Source: Balanoglossus misakiensis (Eukaryota > Hemichordata). Taken from it: DNA of 64,000 nt. The notes beneath the pieces were generated by a model, which saw only the letters and a list, made by a program, of their open reading frames with translations, had not been told where the DNA came from and ran no database searches. Positions 33,527-45,357 of this stretch are shown piece after piece. A program made the translations under genes and the position numbers. The stretch's first letter is position 1, and each line of letters starts with the position of its first letter. The DNA lies in the NCBI GenBank assembly GCA_040954595.2, contig CM082598.2, positions 5,890,001 through 5,954,000 on the forward strand, read 5' to 3'.

Positions 33527-35364
33527 GGAGTCGGTTATTTCCATTATATTACCAACGAAATCAAGAAAACCGTCAACATTTACGAAAATGTGCCACTAGG
33601 GGCCCCGTAACTTGTGTTACCCAAATGTTGCATTCACTGACCTGTTTGCTAATATTACTATTCAGATTTACAGGCATGTAAACAAACCATTACTGAGTAT
33701 TTGTGGTCAGTGACGTCGTTCATCTCGACCAATTAAAATGCGACGCACAGGCCATGGTAATGTAATTGGTGGCTATTCCCAAAACGGCAGTCTGGTTGGC
33801 CCACTCTAGTCAAAATTGCCTTTTTGGCTATTTGTAGCCAAAACTAGATATAGTCAAGAAAAATTTATCCTTTTAGCCATTTTGTACCGAAAAAATGTTT
33901 GTATTTGGAGTTTTTGCAAAATTAGCCCAAGTTGAACTCATAATGGTGATGAAACAGCGTCGAGAGAAAAAGAAGTTACAAAATGAACAAAACTCGCGTT
34001 GATGAAAGTAAACACGCTGCCCGGGACCAAGCTCTTAACATGATACAGATGACAAAAGACAGGCATTGCACATTGCCCAAATATTCCCATACAGCAGTTC
34101 CAAATTAAAACGTCAAGGAATTTAAGTGTTTTTATTATATTTATTTCGTTTAAGCCTACGTTTTCCCTGCTGCGTGCTAGTTCAGGGGCCGGTTTTAGCA
34201 GTGCTCTATTGAGTATTCTAGCATCGTTTGATTGCATTCCTGTCCAATCAGAATGACGGAGGTATCATATTATATTATAATATAATTTCTGATTTTGTAT
34301 TCAGATTGAAGAGAATACATTTCAACAATCTCTCCCGAGCTGGCACATCTGGAAATAAATATTTCACACCACGCATAATCGACTTATAGTAGACAGTGCG
34401 TATACATGGATCGTCTTATTGTTGAGTTCAGTTTTTGGCTAAATGTGCCAAATTGTGGCAACTCTGTCTTTCAACATCATCAATTCAATTGATATTATAT
34501 GGTTATGACGTTTTAAATATGCATATACAACATCAGAACTCAAAAGGAAAAAAACATCAATTATATTTCTTTTCTGAAAATGACTATTGTTGACCAAAAG
34601 ATGGCTAATTGGCAATTTTGTACTGAGCGGGGTGTCTCAATAAGACCGTTGTGCTGATATCAGCATATTTTTTTGCAAAAAAAAACCGGAATTTCCATAA
34701 TCACAAGAGCTCTGAATATGAAGAAATAAGTTTGTTTTTATTTTTTCTCACAGTTACCTTTTTGAGTAAAAAGGCCAAAATGGTACTTTTTCCCTCTGTG
34801 GGGTCAGTAAGAGTGGGTTTTTTAAATGTCACTACTTTCAAGATAGAATAGACTTTTATTTATCATTAGATCACCATTGGGAAGAAAATGGCATATTTTT
34901 TACTATTTTCTAGAAATGACACTTTTTGGGCAAAAACTTGTCAAAAAGGCGCTTTTATCTTGAGTGGCACCAATAAAACTGCTTTTTTTGGACATTTTTC
35001 AGTGGGCATATAATACATTATCAGATCTTCGAAAGTGAAGAAAATATGTAAGCTTTGGATGTTTTCTAGAAATGACGTTTTGGGCAAAAAGTGTCAAAAA
35101 TGGCAATTTTGTCTTGAGTAGGGTCAATAAGACTGCTATTTCTGGAATCAGCACCATTTTTTACATAGAATGGACTTCTCAAACCTTCCTTGCCAAAATT
35201 TCTGATTAACGGCACCTATCTCCTGAACTACCAGTCTATGTACACATAGTAGTCCCACCATGAACAACGTCTATAATCGCACGTATCTATTCTTGTACGT
35301 GGAAGCAATTAGTTCCACTTTGGGCGTAACACCCTGACCGTTTTGTAGATTTCGCCGCTCGATA

Positions 35365-35912
35365 CTGAATGATCTCTGAATATGAAGAAAAAAATTAGTT
35401 TTTAGTTTTTTTTGTAAACATGACCTTTTTTGACCTCAAAAAGTGGCCAAAAATGGCTATTTTGTATTGATTGATGTAAAAATAATCTGCTTTACTTTTT
35501 AAAGTCACCACTTTTAACATAGAATTGACCCCTCCATATATCACCAGATAAATCATTATGAAGAAAACCATGTGATTTAATTTTTTTCTAAAAATGGCGT
35601 TTTTGGGCAAAAAATGGTCAAAAAGGCAATTTTGTGTTGTTTTGGGTCAATCTGACTGCTTTTTTTCGTATTATTCACCAAAATTTACATAGAATAAACA
35701 TATCATATGTCATCAGATCTCAGAATGTGACGAAAACAGTGTGTTTTTAGTGTTTTCTAAAAATGACCTTTCTTGGGTTTAAAACGGCTAAATTGCAATT
35801 TTGTTTTGAGTGGGGTCAATAAGACTGACTTTTTTGGAATCAGCACCATTTTTTACTTAGAATGGACTTTTCAAACCTTCCTTACCAAAATTTCTGATTA
35901 ACGGCACCTATC
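35365..35912. mobile_element. Second, truncated right arm of the foldback element
   Basis: Inverted-orientation subrepeats resume at about 35368 (GATCTCTGAATATGAAGAAA) and end with CTGATTAACGGCACCTATCT at about 35895-35914, the same terminus as at 35215. The two right ends are separated by about 150 bases of the exon-like array segment, and that segment repeats after the second end (about 35925-36060). A tandem duplication across the element's end would give this. Confidence 0.72.
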
Positions 35913-36426
35913 TCCTGAACTACCAGTCTATGTACATATAGTAGTCCAACCAGGAACAACGTCTATAATCTTACGTATCTCTTCTTGTACGTGGAAGCGA
36001 TGAGTTCCACTTTGGGCGTAACACCCTGACTGTTTTGTCGATGTCGCCGCTCGATACTACACAGATAAAACTAATCAATATGAATTGTTAAAGTTTAAGC
36101 TTCGACCTACATTCCTATGTATAGCTGAGTGCCAATTACTGTTAGCAACAATGTTATTTTGCGATGATTTTTGAGTTAAGCAAGATGTCACTCAAAGGAG
36201 TGGGTGTGGCCATGGTATTGTGATGTTATACGCACATTGATCAAAGATGTCGGTTTGGTCTAAAAACACAATTTGTTCAGACACGTTCTTACTGCGTTTG
36301 GATGATACCAAATCTGATTAAAAGATGCCAAGAGGCGACGGTACGATCTGATTTTTTTTGGCCTGATTGGAAGACACGTGTGTTCTCTCTGATAATTTAG
36401 CCCCAAAGTTGCTATAGACTCCCCTC

Positions 36427-36558
36427 TTAAGGATGTACGTACAGAACGTTTGGATGATACGAAGAGGCGACTGTACGATCAGGGTGTTTATGGCCAGGGT
36501 GGAAGATACCTGTGTTCTCTCTGATAATTTAGCCCCAAAGTTGCTATAGATTTCCTTC
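36427..36558. repeat. 132-bp repeat unit, TTAA to TTAA
   Basis: It runs from TTAAGGATGTACGTACAGAA to the next TTAA at 36559, exactly 132 bases, and contains GATACGAAGAGGCGACTG and TGTTCTCTCTGATAATTTA. The unit occurs twice in a row at 44254-44517 and singly elsewhere in the array. Confidence 0.8.
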
Positions 36559-37293
36559 TTAAGGTGGCATTGCACGAAACCGTCAAGACTTTTTCAGAGG
36601 CCTATTTCTCATCAAAGACAACGTCAAAACCCCTATAAACCATACATATTCTGGAAGCTGAGTTTTTGAACTTTTGTTTTAATTGCACATTTTATTGACC
36701 CCTGGAAATGGTGGTGTTATTGGGTTAATTTTTTTTTTTTGATATTATGTCATTCAATTGAAATTAGGTAAAAAAGTTGACCATGCATCATGCATCTTAA
36801 TATGTCATTCGAAACTAGAGTACACGTGCAAAAAACAAAATTTTGTTTTGCGTTATCTGCTTCCATTGAGGAGTAACAGCGTTTGAAAGTTAGAATTTTC
36901 GAAAATTTGATCACATTCACAGTGAGTTGTATTGAATCAGAGTTTATTCCCGCCAGGGACACTTTATCGACTGAATATTTTTCCTGTTGCTAGATGGTTC
37001 ATACACAATCCCCTGTTAAAATTTGAGCAAATTCGGCCAACGCAGAGCGAAGCTAAATTCTTCTGAAGTTGTCAAAAGCGGCGAAAATACTAACTGAGAA
37101 AAACGGCAATTTGTATTGTTGACACCTATTTTTTAAGCTGTGGACTCATTCAGAAAAGTGCTATTTTTGGGTGATTATGCACCATTTCCGCCAAGACGTA
37201 TTAGTCAGGATGTGGGTCAGTATTAGATCTACCGTTTTATGTAAAAAGTAAAATTTGGCAGAAATCACAACTTTTCATGCAATGCCACCTTAA
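36559..37293. mobile_element. Family B MITE (GGTGGCATTGCA ends), complete
   Basis: The left end TTAAGGTGGCATTGCA and right end TGCAATGCCACCTTAA are exact complements, 735 bases apart end to end. TTAA at both edges is the probable target duplication. There is no transposase. The interior contains a conserved minus-strand 70-residue frame (MSLAGINSDSIQLTVN...) in several copies that matches nothing I know. Other copies: 26491, 39781, 40780, 48641 and 52871. Confidence 0.85.
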
Positions 37294-39780
37294 CACGATT
37301 TTTCAAAGAATGTTTGGTAACAGGCTTATAGCATCTTTGCCATCTCTAAAGATCACGAAAAAACAAATTTTGAATGGAGTACCCTCGGAAACCACTTACA
37401 ATTTAGTGTGTTTTTCTGTGTGATACCATGAGGCGATCGATGATATGGTCAGGGCATTATGGCCAAAGGGGACCGTACCTGTCCTTTCTGATAAGAGCTA
37501 CATCACAAACAAAGAGAAAATTGTTTCTCATTATCTACATTAGACTGCATGGGCGAATCAAATTTCCAATCCCAACATGCAAATTTAGCATCTACATTCA
37601 AGTGTATTGTTACCTAAATTGGATATTGGCAATTAAATACGACTAAACGTTTATAGCTTTATAGTTCATCTCCGCAATTTCTCCAATATAATCCAATAAA
37701 CTGTTTGGCGGCTGTCATACTGTATTATAGTCATTTACATCCAAACCCCTTTTAAAACGCAAATTCAAAATTGTTTACACGTTTGTTGCTCATGAACTTT
37801 GGCCTCAAGTTGAAACATGAAGTGAATCAGTGGAGACAATCTGACCGAAAATTCATTTTCATTGCCTCATCCAGTCCACCCTTATTAAACCATATACCTA
37901 AGCATTGCCATATTTTGAAGCAACAAGTTATAGAGTGAAACAGGGTAAACTGAAGAGATATTTCTGTAGATAGATATAGTCCATTTTGACCTAGTTCTAT
38001 CAAACAAAGAGGATTGCTGGACAGACTTGAAAACCGCCTTTGCTGTTTTGGCCAAGTTTTGCGTACGACTAAACTGTGCAAAGTTGTTTTTGTTCAGCTC
38101 GCGTCTTCGGTGCCTCAGCTCACATAGATGAGGTGCCTTCGTGCCTGGGGAGTGATGATTGCTGATAGTCTAAAGTTTGGGTTTCTAGGAAGGGTGCTAA
38201 TTGCTCTGATTGACTCGATAAGTCTACAATTAATGTGGATTAATTAAATATTGACAGAATGAAGAAGGGACAATTATGAAGTCAAATTAGGCCAACAAAA
38301 CATCAGTTATGTGTTTCACTATTTATGGAAAAAATAACTTGACATTGCTTTAGTACATGTAAAGTTTAAAATAGCCATTTCTATCACTAGACTCTCTCAC
38401 AGCCCATGGCTCGCTACAAGGCTTTTCACTGACGCGCCCAGAACCGTTTAGCAACGGAGAAGCCTCAAATGGTGTTGCGTAGCGAACCTTGCAATCAGAC
38501 CATAAGCCTGCATCGACTGCGAAGGGGGCTGTGAGAGAGTCCTTTCTATCACATGAATGTCTCCAAAAGCTAACATGAAAACATGGAATGAGAATTGTGT
38601 AATATTAATTCCATTGACATCGGCGGGCGCGGGTGTAGATACTTCCATCCCTGTCAAAGGAAATAAAACGATGACACAATTATAAAACAAAACAGAAACA
38701 ACAATTTTGAATGGACAATCATACAAATTGATCGGCACAATTATTGGTATATGCACAGGGTTCATTGATAGATGCACTGCACACAATGGATATATTTTAT
38801 TTGCGTGCTCACAAAGTTTCTTTGCGTGCAGTCAAATACACACAGCACTGAACATCAAAAGTTGTCATTTTCTGTAACAATTAAACCATAATATTTAATG
38901 CAAACAATTATGGAGTAATTATATGTAATTCATTTGTACTTTTCTTTTCTTTGGTGTTGATTTGAAACCCAGTCATATTCTGTTTCACATAGAAACAAAC
39001 TTTCAGCCTCATTTTACCATAAAGCTCCAGTCTATATGTACATGTTTTAGTCCCGCCATGAAAGACGTCCATAATCGCACGTATCTCTTCTTGTACGTAG
39101 AAGCGATTGGTTCCACTGTGGACGTAACGACCTGACTGTTTTGTCGATGTCGCCGCTCGATACTGCACAGAAAAAAAAAAACAAATCAACATGAATCGTT
39201 AAAGTTTAAGCTTGGACCTACTATCCCTATGTATAGTTGAGTGCCAATTACTGTTAGCAACAATGTTATTTAGCGATGATTTTTGAGTTAAGCAAAATAT
39301 CACTCAAAGGAGTGGGTGTGGCCATGGTGTTGTGATGTTATACACACATTAATCAAATATGTCGCTTTGGTCTACAAACAATTTGTCCAGACACGTTCTT
39401 GTCTCACTTAAACGTCACTGTATTTGGATGATACCAAGAGGCGACGGTACGATCAGAGTTTTTTTTGACCAGAGTGGAAGATACCTGTGTTCTCTCTGAT
39501 AATTTATCCCCAAAGTTGCTATAGATTTCCCTCTTAGGGATGTACGTGCAGAACATAAACTTGTAAACTGTGCAAATTAGTATTGGTGTTGGCCATGGTG
39601 TTGTGATGTTATACGCACATTAATCAAAGATATCTCACTTAAAAGTCTCTGCGTTTGGATGATACCAAGAGGCGACGGTACGATCAGAGTGGGTTTTTTT
39701 TGGGGGGGGGGGGGGGGCAGAGTAGAAGATACATGGGTTCTCTCTGATAATTTAGCCCCAAAGTTGCTATAGATTTCCTT
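37294..39780. repeat. Array unit 3
   Basis: This has all the array landmarks. The stretch around 37680-38110 looks almost identical to 41905-42340 in unit 4 (offset about 4229), including an 84-codon minus-strand frame with identical translation. The 156-base MITE is inserted at 38388. It ends in a 132-base unit with a G run at 39704-39718. Confidence 0.75.
38388..38543. mobile_element. 156-bp MITE with 9-bp target duplication, copy 1
   Basis: It is flanked by TTCTATCAC (38379-38387 and 38544-38552). The ends are TAGACTCTCTCACAGCCC and its near-complement. Units 2 and 5 carry the same flank uninterrupted, which proves the insertion and the 9-base duplication. The size and duplication fit Mutator-like (or hAT/Merlin-like) non-autonomous elements; the TAG...CTC start resembles the hairpin MITE at 18428. 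Confidence 0.88.
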
Positions 39781-40246
39781 TTAAGTCTGCATTGCACGAA
39801 ATCGTCAAGACTTTTCAGAGGCCTATTTCTCATCAAAGACAACGTTAAAACCCCAATAAACTATACATATTCTGGAAGCTGAGTTTTTGAACTTTTGTTT
39901 TAATTGCACATTTTATTGACCCCTGGAAATGGTGGTGTTATTGGGGTAAAAAACATTTTTTGATATTATGTCATTCAATTGAAATAAGTTAAAAAGTTGA
40001 CCATGCATCATGCATCTTAATATGTCATTCGAAACAAGAGTACACGTGCAAACAACAAAATTCTGTTTTGCGTTATCTGCTTCCATTGAGGAGTAACAGC
40101 GTTTGAAAGTTAGAATTTTAGAAAATTTGAACACATTCACGGTGAGTTGTATTGAATCAGAGTTTATTCCCGCCAGGGACACTTTATCGACTGAATATTT
40201 TTCCTGTTGCTAGATGGGTCATACACAATCCCCTGTTAAAATTTGA
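39781..40246. mobile_element. Family B MITE, 3'-truncated copy
   Basis: It starts TTAAGTCTGCATTGCACG and matches the family to CCCCTGTTAAAATTTGA, then jumps into the exon-like segment of the array at CCATTTTCTATGG. The remaining array module is missing, so a deletion joined the two. Confidence 0.75.
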
Positions 40247-40779
40247 CCATTTTCTATGGTGTTGGTTTGAAATTTAGTCAGTATCTCATTTTCTGTTCCA
40301 CATAGAAACAAACTGTCAGCCTCATTTTACCATAAAGCTCCAGTCTATGTACATGTAGTAGTCCCACCATGAACGATGTCCATAGTCGCACGTATCTCTT
40401 CTTGTACGTGGAAGCAATTAGTTCCACTTTGGGCGTAACACCTTGACTGTTTTGTCGATGTCGCCGCTCGATACTGCACAGAAAAAAACAAATCAACATG
40501 AATCGATGATTTTTGAGTTAATCAAGATGTCACTCAAAGGAGTGGGTGTGGCCATGGTGTTGTGATGTTATACGCACATTAATCAAAGATTGTGCTTTGG
40601 TCTAAAAATACAATTTGTTCAGACATGTTTTTGTCTCACGCAAAAGTCTCTGCGCTTGGATGATACCAAGAGGTGACGGTACAATCAGGTTATTTTTTTT
40701 GGGGGGGGGGCAGAGTAGAAGATACCTGTGTTCTCTCTGATAATTTTAATTTTGCCCCAAAGTTGCTATAGATTTCCTT

Positions 40780-41516
40780 TTAAGTAGGCATTGCACGAAA
40801 CCGTCAAGACTTTTTCAGGGGCCTATTTCTCATCAAAGACAACGTTAAAACCCCTATAAACCATACATATTCTGGAAGCTGAGTTTTTGAACTTTTGTTT
40901 TAATTGCACATTTTATTGACCCCTGGAAATGGTGGTGTTATTGGGTTAAAAACATTTTTTGATATTATGTCATTCAATTGAAATTAGGTTAAAAAGTTGA
41001 CCATGCATCATGCATCTTAATATGTCATTCGAAACTAGAGTACACGTGCAAAAAACAAAATTTTGTTTTGCGTTATCTGCTTCCATTGAGGAGTAATAGC
41101 GTTTGAAAGTTAGAATTTTAGAAAATTTGATCACATTCACGGTGAGTTGTATTGAATCAGAGTTTATTCCCGCCAGGGACACTTTATCGACTAAATATTT
41201 TTCCTGTTGCTAGATGGGTCATACACAATCCCCTGTTAAAATTTGAGCATATTCGGCCAACGCCGAGCGAAGCTAAATTCTTCTGAAGTTGTCAAGAGCA
41301 GCGAAAATGCAAACTGAAAAAAAACGGCCATTTGCATTGTTGACACCTATTTGTTAAGCTGTGAACTCAATCAGAAAAGTGCTATTTTTGGTTGATTATG
41401 CACCATTTCCGCCAAGACGCATTTGTCAGAATGTGGATCAGTATTAGATTTACCGATTTATGTAAAACAAGTGAAATTTGGCAGAAATCACAACTTTTCA
41501 TGCAATGCCACCTTAA
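40780..41516. mobile_element. Family B MITE, near-complete copy
   Basis: It runs from TTAAGTAGGCATTGCACG to ATGCAATGCCACCTTAA, 737 bases, followed by a second TTAA (41517-41520) that the other copies lack. Confidence 0.82.
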
Positions 41517-44253
41517 TTAACACGATTTCTCAAAGAATGTTTGGTAACAGGCTTATAGCATCTTTGCCATCTCTAAAGATCATGAAAAAACTAATTTTGA
41601 ATGGAGTACCCTCGGAAACCTCTTAAAATTTCGTGTGTTTATCTGTGTGATACCATGAGGCGATCGATGATATGGTCACGGCATTATGGCCAAAGGGGAC
41701 CGTACCTGTTCTTTTTGATAACGGCTACATCACAAACAAAGAGAAAATTGTTTTCTCGTTATCTACATTTGACTGCATGGGCGAATTAAAATTTCCAATC
41801 CCAACATGAAAATTTAGCATCTATATTCAAGTGTATTGTGACCTAAATTGGATATTGGCAATTAAATACGACTAAACGTTTATAGCTTTATAGTTCATCT
41901 CCGCAATTTCTCCAATATAATCCAATAAACTGTTTGGCGGCTGTCATACTGTATTATAGTCATTTACATCCAAACCCCTTTTAAAACGCAAATTCAAAAT
42001 TGTTTACACGTTTGTTGCTCATGAACTTTGGCCTCAAGTTGAAACATGAAGTGAATCAGTGGAGACAATCTGACCGAAAATTCATTTTCATTGCCTCATC
42101 CAGTCCACCCTTATTAAACCATATACCTAAGCATTGCCATATTTTGAAGCAACAAGTTATAGAGTGAAACAGGGTAAACTGAAGAGATATTTCTGTAGAT
42201 AGATATAGTCCATTTTGACCTAGTTCTATCAAACAAAGAGGATTGCTGGACAGACTTGAAAACCGCCTTTGCTGTTTTGGCCAAGTTTTGCGTACGACTA
42301 AACTGTGCAAAGTTGTTTTTGTTCAGCTCGCGTCTTCGGTGCCCCAGCTCACATAGATGAGGTGTCTTTGTGCCTGGGGAGTGATGACTGCTGATATGCC
42401 TGGGGAGTGATGACTGCTGATAGTCTAAAGCTGGGGTTCCTGGGAAGGGTGCTAATTGCTTTGACTGACTCGATTACTCAACAATTAATGTTGATTAATT
42501 AAATCTTGACAGAATGAAGAAGGGACAATTATGAAGTTAAGTTTGGCCCACAAAACTTCAGTTATGTGTTTCACTATTTATGAAAAAAAATAATTAACTT
42601 GACATTGCATAAGTAAAGTTTAAAGTAGTCATTTTTATCACATGAATGTCTCCAAAAGCTAACATTAAAACATGGAATGAGAATTGTGTAATATTAATAA
42701 TTCCATTGACATCGGCGGGCGCGGGTGAAGATACTTACAAGTTGCTCGAGTGCATGTTGAGCCTCCACCACAACCTGAACAACACGCTCATCGCACATTC
42801 CAACATAATGTAACTGTGATAAAAGTTCGGCAAGACTCATACACCTAGACCCCAAATCTTCTCTAAAATCTTTGAACGTCCAAATGTCGAAATATCGTGG
42901 ACAAACTTTCCGACATGTAGTTTACGCACAAACTCCGTACCCGTAGCCATTTTCGTTGACTACCCTGGAATTCTGACAAGTCATTTCATGAATACGCACA
43001 TTCATTTTCAACTGCTCTCATTTTCAACACATATTTCCTGGTAGTATGCTAGGGGACCTGGTTTGAGTTGAGTGAAATTGTGATTTGAGTGAAATTGCCA
43101 TATGAGTCGAGTGAAATTGCGATTTGAGTCAAATTACGATTTGAGTGAAATTGCGATTTGAGTGGAGTGAAATTGCGATTTGAGTCGAGTGAAATTGCGA
43201 TTTGAATTTTGGCCCCATTAGAGCGCCATAGTGATCTGTTTTGTTTAAATTTCTGCAAAATTTGCATCTTTATAATTTTGGAGCAATTTTTCCCTTTTTG
43301 ATTATTTTTTTATTTTAAAACCGCTTGTAAGATTGCTTGGGAACATGCATACCAAATTTTTACTTTACACATCAGACTAAATGGCAGGTTCGAAGGACAC
43401 AATTATAAAAAAGAACAGAAACAAAAATATTGAATCGAAAATGCAATCATTCAAATTGATCGGCACAATTACCCGTATATGCACAGGGTTCATTGCTAGA
43501 TGCACTGCTCACAATGGATATGTTTTATTTGTGTGCTCACAAAGTTTCTTTGCGTGCAGTCAAATACACACAGCACTGAACCTCATAAGTTGTCACAATT
43601 AAACAATAATATTTAATGCAAACAATTATGGAATAATTACATGTAATTCATTTGTACTTTTTTTTGGTGTTGATTTGAAATCCAGTCAGTATCTCATATT
43701 CTGTTCCACATAAAAACAAACTGTCAGCCTCATTTTACCATAAAGCTCCAGTCTATGTACATGTATTAGTCCCACCATGAACGATGTCCATAGTCGCACG
43801 TATCTCTTCTTGTACGTGGAAGCGATTAGTTCCACTTTGGGCGTAACACCCTGACTGTTTTGTCGATGTTGCCGCTCGATACTGCACAGATAAAACAAAT
43901 CAACATGAATCGTTAAAGTTTAAGCTTGGACCTACTATCCCTATGTATAGCTGAGTGCCAATTACTGTTAGCAACAATGTTATTTTGCGATGATTTTTGA
44001 GTTAAGCAAGATGTCACTCAAAGGAGTGGGTGTGGCCATGGTGTTGTGACGTTATACGCACATTAATCAAAGATGTCGGTTTGGTCTAAAAACACAATTT
44101 GTTCAGACACGTTCTTACTGCGTTTGGTTGATACCCAATCTGATTAAAAGATACCAAGAGGCGACGGTACGATCAGATTTTTTTTTGGCCTGATTGGAAG
44201 ACACGTGTGTTCTCTCTGATAATTTAGCCCCAAAGTTGCTATAGACTCCCCTC
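41517..44253. repeat. Array unit 4, with a foldback fragment
   Basis: This has the array landmarks in order. GTGCCTGGGGAGTGATGACT is locally duplicated (about 42370 and 42397). From about 42735 to 43290 it is replaced by the right half of the 22-bp-subrepeat foldback element. The TTTTATCAC site at about 42630 has no MITE. Confidence 0.72.
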
Positions 44254-44517
44254 TTAAGGATGTACGTTCAGAACGTTTGGATGATACCAAGAGGCGACTG
44301 TACGATCAGGGTATTTATGGCCAGGGTGGAAGATTCCTGTGTTCTCTCTGATAATTTTTCCCCAAAATTGCTATAGACTCCCCTCTTAAGGATGTACGTG
44401 CAGAACGTTTGGATGATACCAAGAGGCGACTGTACGATCAGGGTATTTATGGCCAGAGTGGAAGATACCTGTGTTCTCTCTGATAATTTTTCCCTAAAGT
44501 TGCTATAGACTCCCCTC
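44254..44517. repeat. Two exact-period 132-bp tandem units
   Basis: TTAA occurs at 44254, 44386 and 44518, two steps of exactly 132 bases. Each unit starts like the family A MITE (TTAAGGATGTACG) and ends in ATAGACTCCCCTC. Open frames running through it (minus strand, 44268-44780) repeat RTQVSSTLAINTLIVQSPLG and are by-products of the repeat. Confidence 0.85.
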
Positions 44518-44965
44518 TTAAACCCCGGTGCGGGGTATAAAAGACCCCCCAAATCAGTGGCGAATCTTAATGCCGTTTCACTGACAACAGACAACACCAA
44601 CGATCTTGGCTCTATGAAAATCGGCCCAAACAGGTCCAAGCATAAAGAATTACACCACACAACGACAGTGGTTGGCTTTATAAACACACACAACATAAAG
44701 TTATCGACGAAAAAGTACACGAGCTTTTGAAACAACGATGATTTTGGCAGAAATCTGGTTTCAGTGCTTTTCAGAAGCATCCCTGGGAAACAATAACCAC
44801 GCCTTTCAAACAGCTGTCAATCGCGTGGAAGTGTAAAGTGTTCAATTATTTTCTATGTACATGAGATCAATTACACAGTCATTATGCACGACGACCACTC
44901 CCAAATAAACAACTATACAAACACACGTTAACCCGAACCCCGGTACTTTCCGCACCGGGGTTTAA
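44518..44965. mobile_element. Family C MITE (ACCCCGGTGCGG ends), TTAA-flanked
   Basis: Between TTAA (44518-44521) and TTAA (44962-44965) lies an element with perfect 12-base ends, ACCCCGGTGCGG and CCGCACCGGGGT. It interrupts the array sequence CTC-TTAA-GGATGTACG exactly at the TTAA, so this is a clean TTAA insertion. The interior has TATAAAAG near the left end and no transposase frame. It occurs once in the window. Confidence 0.88.
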
Positions 44966-45245
44966 AGATGTACGTACAGAACATAAACTTGTAAACTGTG
45001 CAAATTAGTATGTGTTTGTCTTTTCCTATAAATGATTACATTGAGAATCGCTAGAAAAATTCACTTCTACTATTGTAATTTTCACGAAATTATACACATA
45101 GTCAGTTAAGTAAAACTAAATTAAGTAGTCAAATAAAATAGTGTGGTCACGGCAATCTAATTGAGATAAACTTATAAACTTTGGTAAATGTTTCGCCCAT
45201 AGACAAACCATTTGTGAAAAATGCTGACTCATTCACAGTTTTAGC
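44962..45245. mobile_element. Family A MITE, left part
   Basis: This starts TTAAAGATGTACGTACAGAA and follows the family through GTGGTCACGG to AATGCTGACTCATTCACAG, then breaks into a 132-base unit (TTTTAGCCCCAAAGTTG). Confidence 0.7.
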
Positions 45246-45357
45246 CCCAAAGTTGATATAGACTCCCTTCTTAAGGATGTACGTGCAGAACGTTGGGATG
45301 ATACCAAGATGCGACGGTACGATCAGGGTATTTATGGCCATAGTGGACTCCCTTCTT

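Larger units (their letters stand above)
32018..35215. mobile_element. Large foldback element with ~162-bp subrepeats
   Basis: The left end GGTGCCGTTAATCAGAATTT (about 32022) is mirrored at 35180-35211 (CTGATTAACGGCACC). The left arm contains about eight degenerate direct subrepeats marked by GCAGTCTTATTGACC variants near 32083, 32250, 32414, 32589, 32751, 32913, 33066 and 33227, so the period is about 162 bases. The right arm has the same motif inverted near 34634, 34805, 34969 and 35127. The centre (33390-34600) holds a hairpin MITE and unique AT-rich sequence. This is foldback architecture. No transposase was found. It splits the exon-like segment of array unit 2 after CATAAAGCTCC. Confidence 0.85.

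Noticed and set aside
36750-41182. Repeated 70-codon minus-strand frame (MSLAGINSDSIQ...) in family B MITEs
   Set aside because: It is conserved only because the MITE copies are similar; the terminal copies are broken and no homology is recognised.
44268-44780. 170-codon minus-strand frame with internal repeats
   Set aside because: It is produced by the 132-base tandem units (a multiple of three) and runs into an inserted MITE.
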